Part shown: in pieces, positions 42,422 through 51,658 of the stretch | How the letters are laid out: each line of letters starts with the position of its first letter | Numbering within the stretch: position 1 is the stretch's first letter | Source of the DNA: a bacterium | GTDB taxonomy: Bacteria; Planctomycetota; Planctomycetia; Kolteriales; Kolteriaceae | Direction of reading: 5' to 3' | Length of the DNA: 64,000 nucleotides | NCBI GenBank assembly: GCA_019753235.1 | Contig: JAIELF010000024.1 | Coordinates: forward strand, 121,565 to 185,564 | Notes under the pieces: generated by a model | The model's database searches: none | What the model was told of the DNA's origin: nothing | Seen by the model: only the letters and a program-made list of their open reading frames with translations | Translations under genes and position numbers: made by a program

Positions 42422-44338
42422 CTATTCGAGGTACGTGTAGCCCTCGAGACCCGACTCATAAAAGTGGAGCAGCGTCCCCAGCTCGGCGACCGAGATTCGG
42501 CCGTCGCGGCCGGCCCGCTCGACCGTTTTGCGGAAGAGAGCCGCCAGTTCCTCGGCAGAGAACTGCACGTAGTTCAGAACCTCGCGAACCGTATCCCCCT
42601 TGACGACCGTGTCGATTGCCGGGCGACCGTCCGAGTCGAGATGGACATGTACCGCATGCGTGTCGCCAAAGAGATTGTGAAGGTCGCCGAGAATCTCCTG
42701 GTAGGCCCCGACCAGAAACGTTCCGATGTAGTATGGCTCGTCTTTGAAATGGTGAAGTTCGAGGACCTTCTTCACGTCGCGCTGATCGACAAAACGATCG
42801 ACCTTGCCGTCGGAATCGCAAGTGATGTCCACCAGTGTCGCTCGGCGATCGGGATACTCATTCAAGCGATGGATCGGGGCGATAGGGAAGAGTTGCCCGC
42901 AGGCCCAGTTATCAGGGATCGATTGAAAAACCGAATAGTTGCAAACGTACTGATCCGACAACATCGTCTCCAGGTCTTGCAACTCGTCGGGAACGTAGTC
43001 GAGCCCCTGGCTTCGGCGATAAACCTCGATGGCGATAGCCGAGTAAAGACGTTCGGCCAAATCTCGCTGAGCCAGCGAGAGAAAACCAAGCTTAAACATG
43101 TTGTAGGATTCATCGCGGTACGCGACGGCATCGTGCAACACTTCCACCAGGTTCTTATCGGTGAGCTCGGCACGCGTGTCGTACAGGTGCTGAATCGGCG
43201 AGGGGATTTCCCCCTCCGTGGCGGCCTGCTTGATGTCATCGATGGTCGGAATGGGCGGCGTCGTCATCTCGTGACAGTCGATCACTTCCATGACCAGCAC
43301 GCTGTGCGGAGCGGTGATCGCTCGGCCCGACTCGGAATAGATCATCGGGTGAGGCACCTCGCACTCGTCACAGATCGATTGAATGGAGAAGACAACGTCG
43401 CGTGCGTACTCTCCTAAATCGTAGTTCATGGATGAACCAAAGTTCGTTCGCGATCCGTCGTAATCGATCCCGAGACCGCCACCGACGTCCATGATCTCCA
43501 CGCCGGCCCCCGAGCGATACAGATCGACGAAGAAACGCGTCGCCTCTTTGATCGCCTCGGCCAGCGATCGGATACTGGTGATCTGACTTCCCATGTGGAA
43601 GTGGACGAGTTTCAGCCCGTCTTCCAATCCCTCTTGCTTGAGCCTTTCCAAGCCAGTGAGGATCTCGCGCACCGTCAGACCGAACTTCGATCCGGAACCA
43701 CTCGACGATTCCCACCGACCTGCACCGCGCGTTGCCAGCTTTAATCGCATCCCCATCTTGGGACGGACGCCGTGCTTTTTCGCTCCCTCGATCAGCAATT
43801 CGAGCTCTTTGAATCGCTCGATCACGGGGATGATGTTTCGACCAATCTTCTGCGCCAGGACGACCGCTTCCACGAACTCGGCATCTTTGTAGCCGTTACA
43901 GATGATCGGCGTTTCATCGTCGTTGACCAGTGCCAGCGCGATGAACAGCTCGGGCTTGGAACCAGCCTCTAGGCCGAAACCAAACTGCTTATTATGCTCG
44001 ACGATCTCTTGTACGACGTGTCGCTGCTGATTCACCTTGATCGGGTAGACGCAGCGGTAAGAGTTCTGGTAGTTGTGTCCTTTGATGGCATCGCGGAACG
44101 CATCATGAATCTCGGTGATTCGATGGCGCAGAACGTCGCTGAACCGGAGGAGAATGGGGGGATCGAGGCCGCGCTGACGAATCTCATCGACGAGAACTTT
44201 TAAGTCGACAGCGACCTTCGGATCGCGGGTAGGATAGACAACGATGTTGCCCAGCTCGTTGGTGCCGAAATATCCATGTCCCCAACGAGAGATGCCGTAA
44301 AGGTCGTCCGATTTTTGGACCGACCAGGCTTCCGCCAT
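42422..44338 (-). CDS. speA: Biosynthetic arginine decarboxylase SpeA
   Basis: A 638-residue PLP enzyme that makes agmatine for polyamine synthesis. The PLP-linked lysine lies in CVYPIKVNQQRHVVQEI. FGFGLEAGSKPELFIALAL, LVHFHMGSQITSIRSLAEAI and MDVGGGLGIDYDGSRTNFGS are family segments, and IYSESGRAITAPHSVLVMEV leads to the C-terminal helical domain. Length fits SpeA (about 630-660) and not lysine or ornithine decarboxylases. The ATG at 44336-44338 gives MAEAWSVQKSDDLYGISRWG, like known SpeA; a TTG seven codons upstream with GGAGGG before it is also plausible. No agmatinase or ureohydrolase gene is adjacent. Confidence 0.95.
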   Translation of the reverse strand: MAEAWSVQKSDDLYGISRWGHGYFGTNELGNIVVYPTRDPKVAVDLKVLVDEIRQRGLDPPILLRFSDVLRHRITEIHDAFRDAIKGHNYQNSYRCVYPIKVNQQRHVVQEIVEHNKQFGFGLEAGSKPELFIALALVNDDETPIICNGYKDAEFVEAVVLAQKIGRNIIPVIERFKELELLIEGAKKHGVRPKMGMRLKLATRGAGRWESSSGSGSKFGLTVREILTGLERLKQEGLEDGLKLVHFHMGSQITSIRSLAEAIKEATRFFVDLYRSGAGVEIMDVGGGLGIDYDGSRTNFGSSMNYDLGEYARDVVFSIQSICDECEVPHPMIYSESGRAITAPHSVLVMEVIDCHEMTTPPIPTIDDIKQAATEGEIPSPIQHLYDTRAELTDKNLVEVLHDAVAYRDESYNMFKLGFLSLAQRDLAERLYSAIAIEVYRRSQGLDYVPDELQDLETMLSDQYVCNYSVFQSIPDNWACGQLFPIAPIHRLNEYPDRRATLVDITCDSDGKVDRFVDQRDVKKVLELHHFKDEPYYIGTFLVGAYQEILGDLHNLFGDTHAVHVHLDSDGRPAIDTVVKGDTVREVLNYVQFSAEELAALFRKTVERAGRDGRISVAELGTLLHFYESGLEGYTYLE

Positions 44339-44572
44339 CCAGCGGTTAAGCTGTTGCAACCTTGTGACCCTCCGGTGAGGTTCATGAAACCACCCTTGCC
44401 CACGTGTCGCCCTAACGAGTAGGCGAACGACTGTCAAGTATGATTCAACGTTTGACGAAACTCGTCTAGGCCCCCAGGGTGTTATTTTCCAAACTTCGGG
44501 AACAACGCCTCCATTTTGACAAAGTGAGCGATCATGACCCCCGATCATGATCCGGGCACGGTGTACATCCCC

Positions 44573-45236
44573 ATGCGGCTTCTCTGCGTCAGTGACATTC
44601 ACGGCCATTTCTAGACACTGACCCCGACGCTCTGACCCGGCTTCTCGAGTGAGCCGGCTGCCGACCTACTGATCCTGGCGGGGGACCTGACGACGCGCGG
44701 GCAAGCCGAGCAAGCCCGCACGATCGTGCGATTGGCATGCCAGCATTCGTGCGCCGTCGTCGCGGTTTGCGGCAACGGTGATTCGCGGGCTGTCGAGAAA
44801 ACCTTGATCGAGGAAGATGTTTCGCTGCACACACGAACCCGTCAGTTTGGCGAATGGGTATTGCTGGGCCTGAGTGGCGTTCCCGGAGGACTTCCCTGGC
44901 AATACCGATTCAGCGAGAAACTCTTTGAGGACTGGCTCGAGAAGATGAGTCAAGATACCTCGCATGTGACCGGTAGGATTCTGGTGACGCACACGCCTCC
45001 CAAAGGCCTACGCGATAAGACGCGATTTCGCACCCATGCCGGCAGTCGATCTGTTCGCGCCCGGGTGGAGAACCACTCCCCTTCCCTGGTTATCTGCGGC
45101 CACATCCACGAACCGCACGGTGAAGAACAGTTCGGCGCGACCAGGGGTGATCAATGGTGGGCCCGCTTTCGAGCAGCGACGCGCCGTTGCCGACCTAACA
45201 CGAGGCCCACCCGACATTAACGTAACGATGAAGTAG
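44573..45236 (+). pseudogene. Frame-broken metallophosphoesterase gene
   Basis: The gene opens with ATG 44573 (MRLLCVSDIHGHF), carrying the metal-binding D-x-H motif of calcineurin-like phosphoesterases, and then meets TAG at 44612. Coding sense continues in another frame for about 14 codons (LDTDPDALTRLLE, 44611-44652), then returns to the first frame (EPAADLLILAGDLTTRGQAE, VVAVCGNGDSR, LVTHTPPKGL, LVICGHIHEPHGEEQFGATR) and changes frame again near 45143 to end as GVINGGPAFEQRRAVADLTR and TAG at 45234-45236. All four metal motifs (D-H, GD, GNxD, H/GHxH) survive. So at least three single-base frame changes interrupt an otherwise complete gene, either as a recent pseudogene or as base-calling errors. 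Confidence 0.8.
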
Positions 45237-45507
45237 GCAAAGTCAGCTCCCTAGGATGACCCCGGCGAAAATGAACAATAGGCGTTGGGTTAGAGAAAAT
45301 AGGAAAATCTGCGACTTAAACGGCTTCTTCTCTTGCAAATCAATTCGAGATCGCCCAGCATAGGGGAGGAAGCACGAGAAGATCTGATCGATAGATCGTC
45401 TCTTTAGCAAGTCTTGCGTAATCGCGCGGCGTTTTGTACATGCCGCCGTGAGGCGTGATGAACGAGGGGGCTTGGCCGTTCGGTCTATACCCCTAGAGGA
45501 GCGTTCA

Positions 45508-46302
45508 ATGGCATTTCGTCTTTGGGTCGCAGCACTCATTGCTGTATCGTTCGCACAGAATTCGTTTGCCGCGGTTCTCTTTGACGAGAACTACACTGGA
45601 TCGAACTATCAACCGTTGACTCCCACCGGCGTCATCGATTTCGGCGAAGGTAACTTCGTCTATAAGAACCCAGCAACTCTGACGACGGTCGGCAGCACAT
45701 CGCTGTGGCAGTTTCAAACGAAAGTTGATGGTGTCATCTTTGACAACGGCAACATCGGATTCACCTTCCCGGGCGAAATCACGATTCAGGCCGGTGTCAC
45801 TCAGGTCGTCACCGGTGTCAACGGAAACGAGTTCTCCTTGGGACTCGGTTCGTTCGGCCCCAGCACCACCAATTTCTTCAACATGTACTATGATCCGACT
45901 CCGCCGCTCGGGAATTCAAACCTCCCTGCCGGCACCGGATTCAACGATGGAACATTGATTCTCAGTGGTTACTTCACTGGCCTATCACACACGGCCGACC
46001 CGACCAATACGTTTACGCAGCCAGGAACCTTCTTGGCCGATGTGAGGATCACCTTCGTCGATCCGCTCGCATTCCAAAACACGGCCGGCTTCAAGCTGAC
46101 GTTGGACGGAGCCTCGTGGTTTCCGCCGCAACTCCCGAACTCTGCTGCTATCTTGGGTGTTCCGGTCGGCCCAGGCGATGTCAAGGGAAGCGTCGATTTC
46201 TCGGCACAGTTTGCCGTCATCCCCGAAGCCAACTCGATGTTGCTTCTGGGAATCGGCCTGACGCTGGGTGGCTTGGTTTCGCTCCGAACGCGACAGCGGT
46301 AA
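45508..46302 (+). CDS. PEP-CTERM sorting-domain protein, unknown function
   Basis: A 264-residue exported protein. The signal peptide is MAFRLWVAALIAVSFAQNSF. The body is a beta-rich, Thr/Gly/Asn-rich domain with VDGVIFDNGNIGFTFPGEIT and VRITFVDPLAFQNTAGFKLT, similar in style to PEP-CTERM proteins with a jelly-roll fold; no catalytic motif was seen. The tail is IPEANSMLLLGIGLTLGGLV plus SLRTRQR, in which the usual PEP is PEA. GAGGAG precedes the ATG at 45508 by 7 bases. A strong hairpin follows the gene. Confidence 0.85.
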   Translation: MAFRLWVAALIAVSFAQNSFAAVLFDENYTGSNYQPLTPTGVIDFGEGNFVYKNPATLTTVGSTSLWQFQTKVDGVIFDNGNIGFTFPGEITIQAGVTQVVTGVNGNEFSLGLGSFGPSTTNFFNMYYDPTPPLGNSNLPAGTGFNDGTLILSGYFTGLSHTADPTNTFTQPGTFLADVRITFVDPLAFQNTAGFKLTLDGASWFPPQLPNSAAILGVPVGPGDVKGSVDFSAQFAVIPEANSMLLLGIGLTLGGLVSLRTRQR

Positions 46303-46326
46303 CGAATCCTCGATTGTTGATTTGAA

Positions 46327-46365
46327 GACGTCGGGCCGGTGCTTTTGGAAGCACCGGCCCGCGTC
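46327..46365 (+). terminator. Hairpin after PEP-CTERM gene
   Basis: A perfect 13-bp stem (CGGGCCGGTGCTT at 46332-46344, AAGCACCGGCCCG at 46349-46361) with a TTGG loop, extended by GACG/CGTC outside a one-base bulge. Only a short CTTTCC follows, so termination may be weak, but the stem is very stable and lies 25 bases after the stop codon. Confidence 0.7.
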
Positions 46366-46489
46366 GCTTTCCAAACGTGATGGAATCAGTCCCTCCGATG
46401 GCCGACCGCGAGAGCAACGCGTAAGAATTCCCTTTTCCCCGGTCGCGACCGACGGATTGATAGCACATAACCTCCATTTGGGACCGAGC

Positions 46490-47596
46490 ATGACATCGAG
46501 CCCCCCCCTCCCCTATCGACCAATTTCTTCCGTTGAAGCGGGCCGTACTCCCCTAGCGATCGATTGGGTCGGCGACGTGGCGACCGGCTCCCTTCGAATG
46601 CTGGACCAGACAAAACTTCCTACCGAGATCCTCTTCATCGATTGCCAAGACGTCGAGACCGTCTGGGAAGGGATCAAGATGTTGCGGGTCCGCGGAGCCC
46701 CCGCCATCGGCATCGCCGCCGCCATGGGAGTGGCGCTGGCTGGAAAGATCCATCAAGGGACCGACGCGACCGATCTGATTTCCAAGGCGAGAAAGGCCTC
46801 GGACTATCTCCGCACCAGCCGGCCGACCGCGGTCAATCTCTTCTGGGCACTCGACCGAATGAATCGGCTCATCGATCGGCTGCAAAGCGAATCGGTGACG
46901 AAGATCCGAGAAGAACTCTTGCGTGAGGCTCGCCTGATCCAGTCCGAAGATCGAGATATGTGCATCGCCATTGGCCTAGCAGGCACGCCGCGCATGCCCA
47001 AACAAGGGGGCGTGCTGACGCATTGTAATGCCGGCGCGTTGGCGACGGCTGACTTCGGGACGGCACTTTCCGTGATCTTTCATGCCCACGCCGCCGGGCA
47101 TCAGATCAAAGCGTACGTCGATGAAACACGCCCGCTATTGCAGGGAAGCCGACTGACAGCGTGGGAACTGATGCAACGGGGCGTGCCGACGACGCTACTG
47201 TGTGACAACATGGCGGCCTCGTTGATGCGCACGGGGAAGGTGCATGCCGTGGTGGTGGGCGCCGACCGGATCGCCGCAAATGGGGATACCGCCAACAAGA
47301 TCGGCACGTACGGCGTCGCGGTGATCGCCAGGGCACATGGCGTCCCTTTCTACGTGGCAGCGCCATCGAGTACGTTCGATTTCTCCATCGCCGACGGTAG
47401 CCAAATTCCGATTGAAATCCGCGATGCCAAAGAGATCACGCACGGCATGGGGAAGCAGACCGCCCCCGAGGGTGTCGACGTCTACAACCCAGCGTTCGAT
47501 GTTACCCCGGCCGAGTACATCACCGCGTTCTTCACCGAGGCTGGGGAGATTGCTCCCCCCTATCTCGAGAACCTCGCGGCACGATTGCGGAAATAG
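46490..47596 (+). CDS. mtnA: S-methyl-5-thioribose-1-phosphate isomerase MtnA
   Basis: A 368-residue methionine-salvage enzyme that isomerises methylthioribose 1-phosphate to methylthioribulose 1-phosphate. Family segments are MLRVRGAPAIGIAAAMGVAL, SRPTAVNLFWALDRM, the catalytic Cys in LTHCNAGALATADFGTAL and the catalytic Asp in VVVGADRIAANGDTANKIGT. VDVYNPAFDVTPAEYITAFF is the usual C-terminal block. Length fits (about 340-370). The ATG at 46490 gives MTSSPPLPYRPISSVEAGRT; the frame upstream is open but lies in the previous gene's terminator region. The related polyamine by-product pathway is consistent with speA nearby, although other mtn genes are absent from the window. Confidence 0.94.
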   Translation: MTSSPPLPYRPISSVEAGRTPLAIDWVGDVATGSLRMLDQTKLPTEILFIDCQDVETVWEGIKMLRVRGAPAIGIAAAMGVALAGKIHQGTDATDLISKARKASDYLRTSRPTAVNLFWALDRMNRLIDRLQSESVTKIREELLREARLIQSEDRDMCIAIGLAGTPRMPKQGGVLTHCNAGALATADFGTALSVIFHAHAAGHQIKAYVDETRPLLQGSRLTAWELMQRGVPTTLLCDNMAASLMRTGKVHAVVVGADRIAANGDTANKIGTYGVAVIARAHGVPFYVAAPSSTFDFSIADGSQIPIEIRDAKEITHGMGKQTAPEGVDVYNPAFDVTPAEYITAFFTEAGEIAPPYLENLAARLRK

Positions 47597-47600
47597 CGGT

Positions 47601-49040
47601 ATGTCGATTGGTTGGCCGGAATGGGCGTGGATAGTCTCGGCCTTCTCGTTTCTCAACATCGCCTTGGCATTGATCAATATCACCTCGCTGATGCTGCAGC
47701 GTAAAGAACCCCCCGCGACCATCGGTTGGATCTTGGCCATTTCGTTCATCCCGGTCGTCGGGTCGGTCATCTATCTCGCGTTTGGCACGGACCGGATGGC
47801 CCGGCGGGCTGCTCGTCAACGAAAGCGATCACGCCGAGCGCGATCGTTGTTGCCGGCAATTGTTGGGAACCTCGACTCGGCCGCGAATGTCGTGGGCCAG
47901 ATTCAGCTTTTGAAGCTTCTGGAAAAACTCTCTCCTTATCCACCGGTCCAGCGAAACCGCGTGGGCGTTCTTCGCGACATGAACGCTAACTTCGATCAAC
48001 AAATCCGAGCCATCGAAACCGCCCAGCACCATGTTCATCTGGAGTACTACATCTTTCAGCCTGATCAGATCGGCGAGCGATTTCTGAAGGCGATGGTCGA
48101 AGCCGCCTCGCGTGGTGTTGAGGTTCGCTTTCTTTTCGATGCCGTGGGTGGGTTCTCTCTTACTTCGGACTTTCTGAAGCGGCTGGAGCGGGGAGGCGTC
48201 AAAGTTGCTCGTCACATCCCGATGAATCTGCTGACTCGGCGATGGACGTTTAACTTTCGCAATCACCGCAAGATCCTCGTCGTCGATGGCGCGACCGCGT
48301 TCATGGGAGGAGCGAACATCGGCGAAGAGTATCTAGGTCGCTCGGAGATTGGGACGTGGCTTGATCTCCATCTGCATCTGGCCGGTCCGTGTGTGGTGCA
48401 TTTGCAGCGGGTATTCGCCGAGGATTGGGCCTTCGCCAGTGGCCAGCCATTACAAGGAGACCACTACTTTCGCCCCATGTTGGCCGAGGGGGACATCGTG
48501 CTGCAAGTCGTTCCCAGCGGCCCCGATTTGGAGGTGCAAGTGATGCACGAGGCATTCTTTGCCGCCATCACTGGCGCCGTCGAGAAGGTTCGCTTGATGA
48601 CCCCTTACTTCGTGCCGACCGAGCCGCTGCGCACCGCGCTTGAAACGACGGCCCGACGAGGGGTCGATGTCGAAATCATCGTTCCCGGTACGAACACGAA
48701 GCCATTCGTTCGCTGGGCGTCGCACTCGTACTACAGCGAACTGCTCGAAGCGGGAGTCAAGATTTACGAGTTCACGCCAGGATTCTTACATGCCAAAGCG
48801 ATGACCATCGATGGTCGATGGTCACTAGTCGGCACCCCCAATCTCGACAACCGAAGCTTGCGACTGAACTTCGAAGTGGCCGCCGCCATCTACGATAACG
48901 ACATCACCAGCCAGATCGATGATCTCTTCGAAGCAACCCGCGCTCGAAGCGCCCAAGTCGATTTCGTGAAGTGGCGAGCCCGAGGAGTCCCGCGTCGAGT
49001 GCGCGAGAATTTCGCTCGACTCTTCAGCCCGGTGCTTTGA
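47601..49040 (+). CDS. cls: Cardiolipin synthase
   Basis: A 479-residue membrane enzyme with two N-terminal membrane segments (ALALINITSLMLQR region and GWILAISFIPVVGSVIYLAF) and two HKD motifs: NHRKILVVDGATAFMGGANI and HAKAMTIDGRWSLVGTPNLD. It joins two phosphatidylglycerol molecules to form cardiolipin. FLFDAVGGFSLTSDFLKRLE and LMTPYFVPTEPLRTALETTA are further family blocks. It starts five bases after the mtnA stop codon, so the two genes are probably co-transcribed although their functions are not obviously related. Confidence 0.94.
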   Translation: MSIGWPEWAWIVSAFSFLNIALALINITSLMLQRKEPPATIGWILAISFIPVVGSVIYLAFGTDRMARRAARQRKRSRRARSLLPAIVGNLDSAANVVGQIQLLKLLEKLSPYPPVQRNRVGVLRDMNANFDQQIRAIETAQHHVHLEYYIFQPDQIGERFLKAMVEAASRGVEVRFLFDAVGGFSLTSDFLKRLERGGVKVARHIPMNLLTRRWTFNFRNHRKILVVDGATAFMGGANIGEEYLGRSEIGTWLDLHLHLAGPCVVHLQRVFAEDWAFASGQPLQGDHYFRPMLAEGDIVLQVVPSGPDLEVQVMHEAFFAAITGAVEKVRLMTPYFVPTEPLRTALETTARRGVDVEIIVPGTNTKPFVRWASHSYYSELLEAGVKIYEFTPGFLHAKAMTIDGRWSLVGTPNLDNRSLRLNFEVAAAIYDNDITSQIDDLFEATRARSAQVDFVKWRARGVPRRVRENFARLFSPVL

Positions 49041-49083
49041 CCTCCCGGCAAGCCGCTCTTGTGTTCTGCACGTTGATCGAAGA

Positions 49084-50175
49084 CTACTTTTGCGCAGCAG
49101 GAGCCGGTGATTCTGGCTTGGGCTCCTCGGGTTTCGGTTCCTCAGGCTTCGGCTCGGGCTTGGGTTCTTCTGGAGCAGCAGCGGGCTCGGCTGGTTTCTC
49201 GGGAGCCGGCGGAATCTCGGCCGGTAATGTCCAGAGTTTGACGGTGTTGTCTTGACCGGCTGTCGCAACCACAAGCGGATTGACGGGTGATGAAGCGACG
49301 TGCCAGACCGCGCCGACGTGCCCCACGAGGTTTTCCCAAGCTCGGCCAGTGGCTGATTCAAATACGATCCCCTCGCCCGCGTATGTCGTCGCGACGATCG
49401 ACTTGCCCGACTGCACCCACGCGACCGACGTAACCCAATCTTTGGCGCCGGCAAAACTCGCGGTTGCTTCCCCCCCTTCGATCTTCCAAAGCTTGACCGT
49501 TCTGTCGGCCGAGCTCGATGCAATCTGCGTCCCATCGGGCGAGAATGCCAAACTCCAAACCGCGTCGCCGTGCCCGGCCAGGGAGACAAGTTCTTTCTTC
49601 TCGGCCACACTCCAGACGCGAACGGTCTTATCGAAACTGGCCGATGCGATCTTTTGACCGTCGGGCGAAAACGCGATCCCGCGGACCGTCGCCGAGTGAC
49701 CTGCGAGTGTCGCAATCTCTTTGGCATCGCTGGCCTGCCAAAGTTTGATAGTTCCATCCTCGCTCGAGGTCGCGATCATCGACCCATCGGGAGAGTATCG
49801 AACACAGGTCACCCAGTTCTTATGGCCCGCCAGTGTCCCTTTGTCTTGTCCACTTGCGGTATCCCAGAGTTTGGCGGTCTTGTTGTACTGACCACTGAGA
49901 AGCGTCGCCCCATCAGGAGAGAAAGCCAACGACCAGACGAGACTGTCATGCCCCTCGATCTTGCGGATGAGTTCGCCCGAGGCGGCATTCCAAAGCGAGA
50001 CCTCGCCCGGCCGATACGTGAGTGTCTGTCCTCCGCCGCTCGCAAGAGTTTTCCCATCGACGGTGAAAGCAACGCATGTCGCCAAGTCGGTGTGGGCAGC
50101 GATCGACTGCGTCGGCTCCAGCCCCCGAACGACTGTTCCACCTGCGATTATTAGAAGTACGACCACGCTTCTCAT
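49084..50175 (-). CDS. Exported seven-bladed WD40 protein with a Pro/Glu/Lys tail
   Basis: A 363-residue protein. The N-terminus MRSVVVLLIIAGGTVVRG is a signal peptide. Seven WD40 blades can be counted, for example WSLAFSPDGATLLSGQYNKT, VRYSPDGSMIATSSEDGTIK and FSPDGTQIASSSADRTVKLW, and the circle closes with DNTVKLWTLP. The last 45 residues are a low-complexity tail built of PEPKPEEPKPEEPKPE-type repeats, perhaps a spacer that lifts the propeller off the membrane or wall. WD40 propellers bind partners; no enzyme is implied. GGGGGGA precedes the ATG. Confidence 0.87.
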   Translation of the reverse strand: MRSVVVLLIIAGGTVVRGLEPTQSIAAHTDLATCVAFTVDGKTLASGGGQTLTYRPGEVSLWNAASGELIRKIEGHDSLVWSLAFSPDGATLLSGQYNKTAKLWDTASGQDKGTLAGHKNWVTCVRYSPDGSMIATSSEDGTIKLWQASDAKEIATLAGHSATVRGIAFSPDGQKIASASFDKTVRVWSVAEKKELVSLAGHGDAVWSLAFSPDGTQIASSSADRTVKLWKIEGGEATASFAGAKDWVTSVAWVQSGKSIVATTYAGEGIVFESATGRAWENLVGHVGAVWHVASSPVNPLVVATAGQDNTVKLWTLPAEIPPAPEKPAEPAAAPEEPKPEPKPEEPKPEEPKPESPAPAAQK

Positions 50176-50270
50176 TCATTCCCCCCTGCCCTGTTGGTTG
50201 GTCCCGTTGGTAACAACACGTTCCGTCGAATATCGAGTACGTACGCCACGCCCGGCGATCATGCGATGCT

Positions 50271-51563
50271 TCATGATGAGATCACCTGCTCGATTGCCTG
50301 GCTCATTTTGGCATCAATGATTTTCTCGCAGAAGGCTTGCTCGACTTCGTAGCCTCCTTGCGGGTAACAGTCCGCGATCGGAATGTACCAAGGTCCTCCG
50401 TCGCCGTACGCACAACCCAGGACGAACTCCTTCGGCAGACGCTCGGCCAATCGAAGTTGGTATTCGACAAAGCATTCGCCCGGCAAATGAACGCTCCGCA
50501 TCTGGTTGATCGAAAGAGAACTCACCGTGACAGGGGGCGTTCCTTTCTCCCATCGCTTCAGCCAGGCAAGCTGCATCGCGGGCCGGGTACGAAAAGGGAG
50601 ACTCTGATGCGCATCGCCGATCTGCTGAAGAAGTTTGTCTGCATCGACTCCTGCGCCTGGTGGGGCCAAGAACTCGGCAGCCTTCCAAGAGATCGACTTG
50701 ATCGGCTCGGGCGAGAGATTCTCCTCGGACTTTATGATGGCGGCATAAAGGCGATCGGCCAGATCGAGCCGCGATTGCGGGGTTCCCTCGTTGTACTTTC
50801 CTGGCGCGATGTTCCCCGCGCAGCCGGTCAGATAAAGATGCGTGATCGAAGGATCATCCTTCTCTCGACGCCGGCGGGCCAAGCCGACAAAGTCCGCGGT
50901 CACTCGCCCGTCGCCGTAATAACTCATCGGGTGTGTGGCATAATGATGAATCGAGACCAAAGGCCGATCACCGTTCAAAAAAACGACGGTTCGTAAAAGC
51001 GGATCAATGAGTCCTTCGGGAAGGGCCTGCAGCGAAGCATCGCGAGTCGAACTCCCGCGCCAACGAAAGACTTTTCCCTCAGGGTTGAGAAATCGCCGAT
51101 TCGATGCGATTCTTTCGACGACCGCTTGACCCGTGCTGATATGGGTGAGAGATTCGCTCGTCTGCATCGCCCGCTGCACGGTAGCGGCGCCTCGTTCCAG
51201 GCAATCCTTCCAGAACGTCAGATCAACAATGGGCGGAATATCCGAGTATCGCGAGATAGTCGCGTGCGCGTCGAGACACACGAAGGGAGCATTGTGTTGA
51301 TGGACGGTGTGCACCGTCACGCGATCGGGCGTGGTCCCCGCGGCTTTGGCCAGTGCGGATCGAAGTTCTACATGGGCAGAGTTCAGGATGCCGCACCAAT
51401 CGAACGATGCCACCACGATCGGCGCATCCATCCCGATCAGGACAAAGCCGATCGCTTCAAGAGGATCATCGACCGCCACAGCCGGCTTGATCCAGCCGCC
51501 GCAAAGCGAATGGCCGATCGGCGGGGTGACATCGAAACGAAACGGCGCTAGACGGAGATCCAT
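50271..51563 (-). CDS. Neutral/alkaline ceramidase-like protein
   Basis: A 430-residue protein resembling the neutral/alkaline non-lysosomal ceramidase N-terminal domain, which planctomycetes encode in many copies. Family-like segments are FRFDVTPPIGHSLCGGW, VTVHTVHQHNAPFVCLD (candidate zinc histidines), VSIHHYATHPMSYYGDGRVT and YLTGCAGNIAPGKYNEG. ECFVEYQLRLAERLPKEFVL with CAYGDGGPWYIP are also typical. No signal peptide is visible with the start used (ATG 51561-51563, AGGGAAG upstream), so a cytoplasmic location is possible. Real ceramidase activity is unproven for most bacterial relatives; amide hydrolysis is the expected chemistry. Confidence 0.78.
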   Translation of the reverse strand: MDLRLAPFRFDVTPPIGHSLCGGWIKPAVAVDDPLEAIGFVLIGMDAPIVVASFDWCGILNSAHVELRSALAKAAGTTPDRVTVHTVHQHNAPFVCLDAHATISRYSDIPPIVDLTFWKDCLERGAATVQRAMQTSESLTHISTGQAVVERIASNRRFLNPEGKVFRWRGSSTRDASLQALPEGLIDPLLRTVVFLNGDRPLVSIHHYATHPMSYYGDGRVTADFVGLARRRREKDDPSITHLYLTGCAGNIAPGKYNEGTPQSRLDLADRLYAAIIKSEENLSPEPIKSISWKAAEFLAPPGAGVDADKLLQQIGDAHQSLPFRTRPAMQLAWLKRWEKGTPPVTVSSLSINQMRSVHLPGECFVEYQLRLAERLPKEFVLGCAYGDGGPWYIPIADCYPQGGYEVEQAFCEKIIDAKMSQAIEQVISS

Positions 51564-51658
51564 CGCTTCCCTTTCCTGGCCGCGGAGTTTTAAGCGACAG
51601 TGCTCCGCGACGGCAGCCCCAATGTGACGCATGGAAGGCTTGGTTTCAACTACCCTGT

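Noticed and set aside
42401..43417. A 338-codon plus-strand open frame
   Set aside because: Antisense to speA, which has clear family motifs along its entire length.
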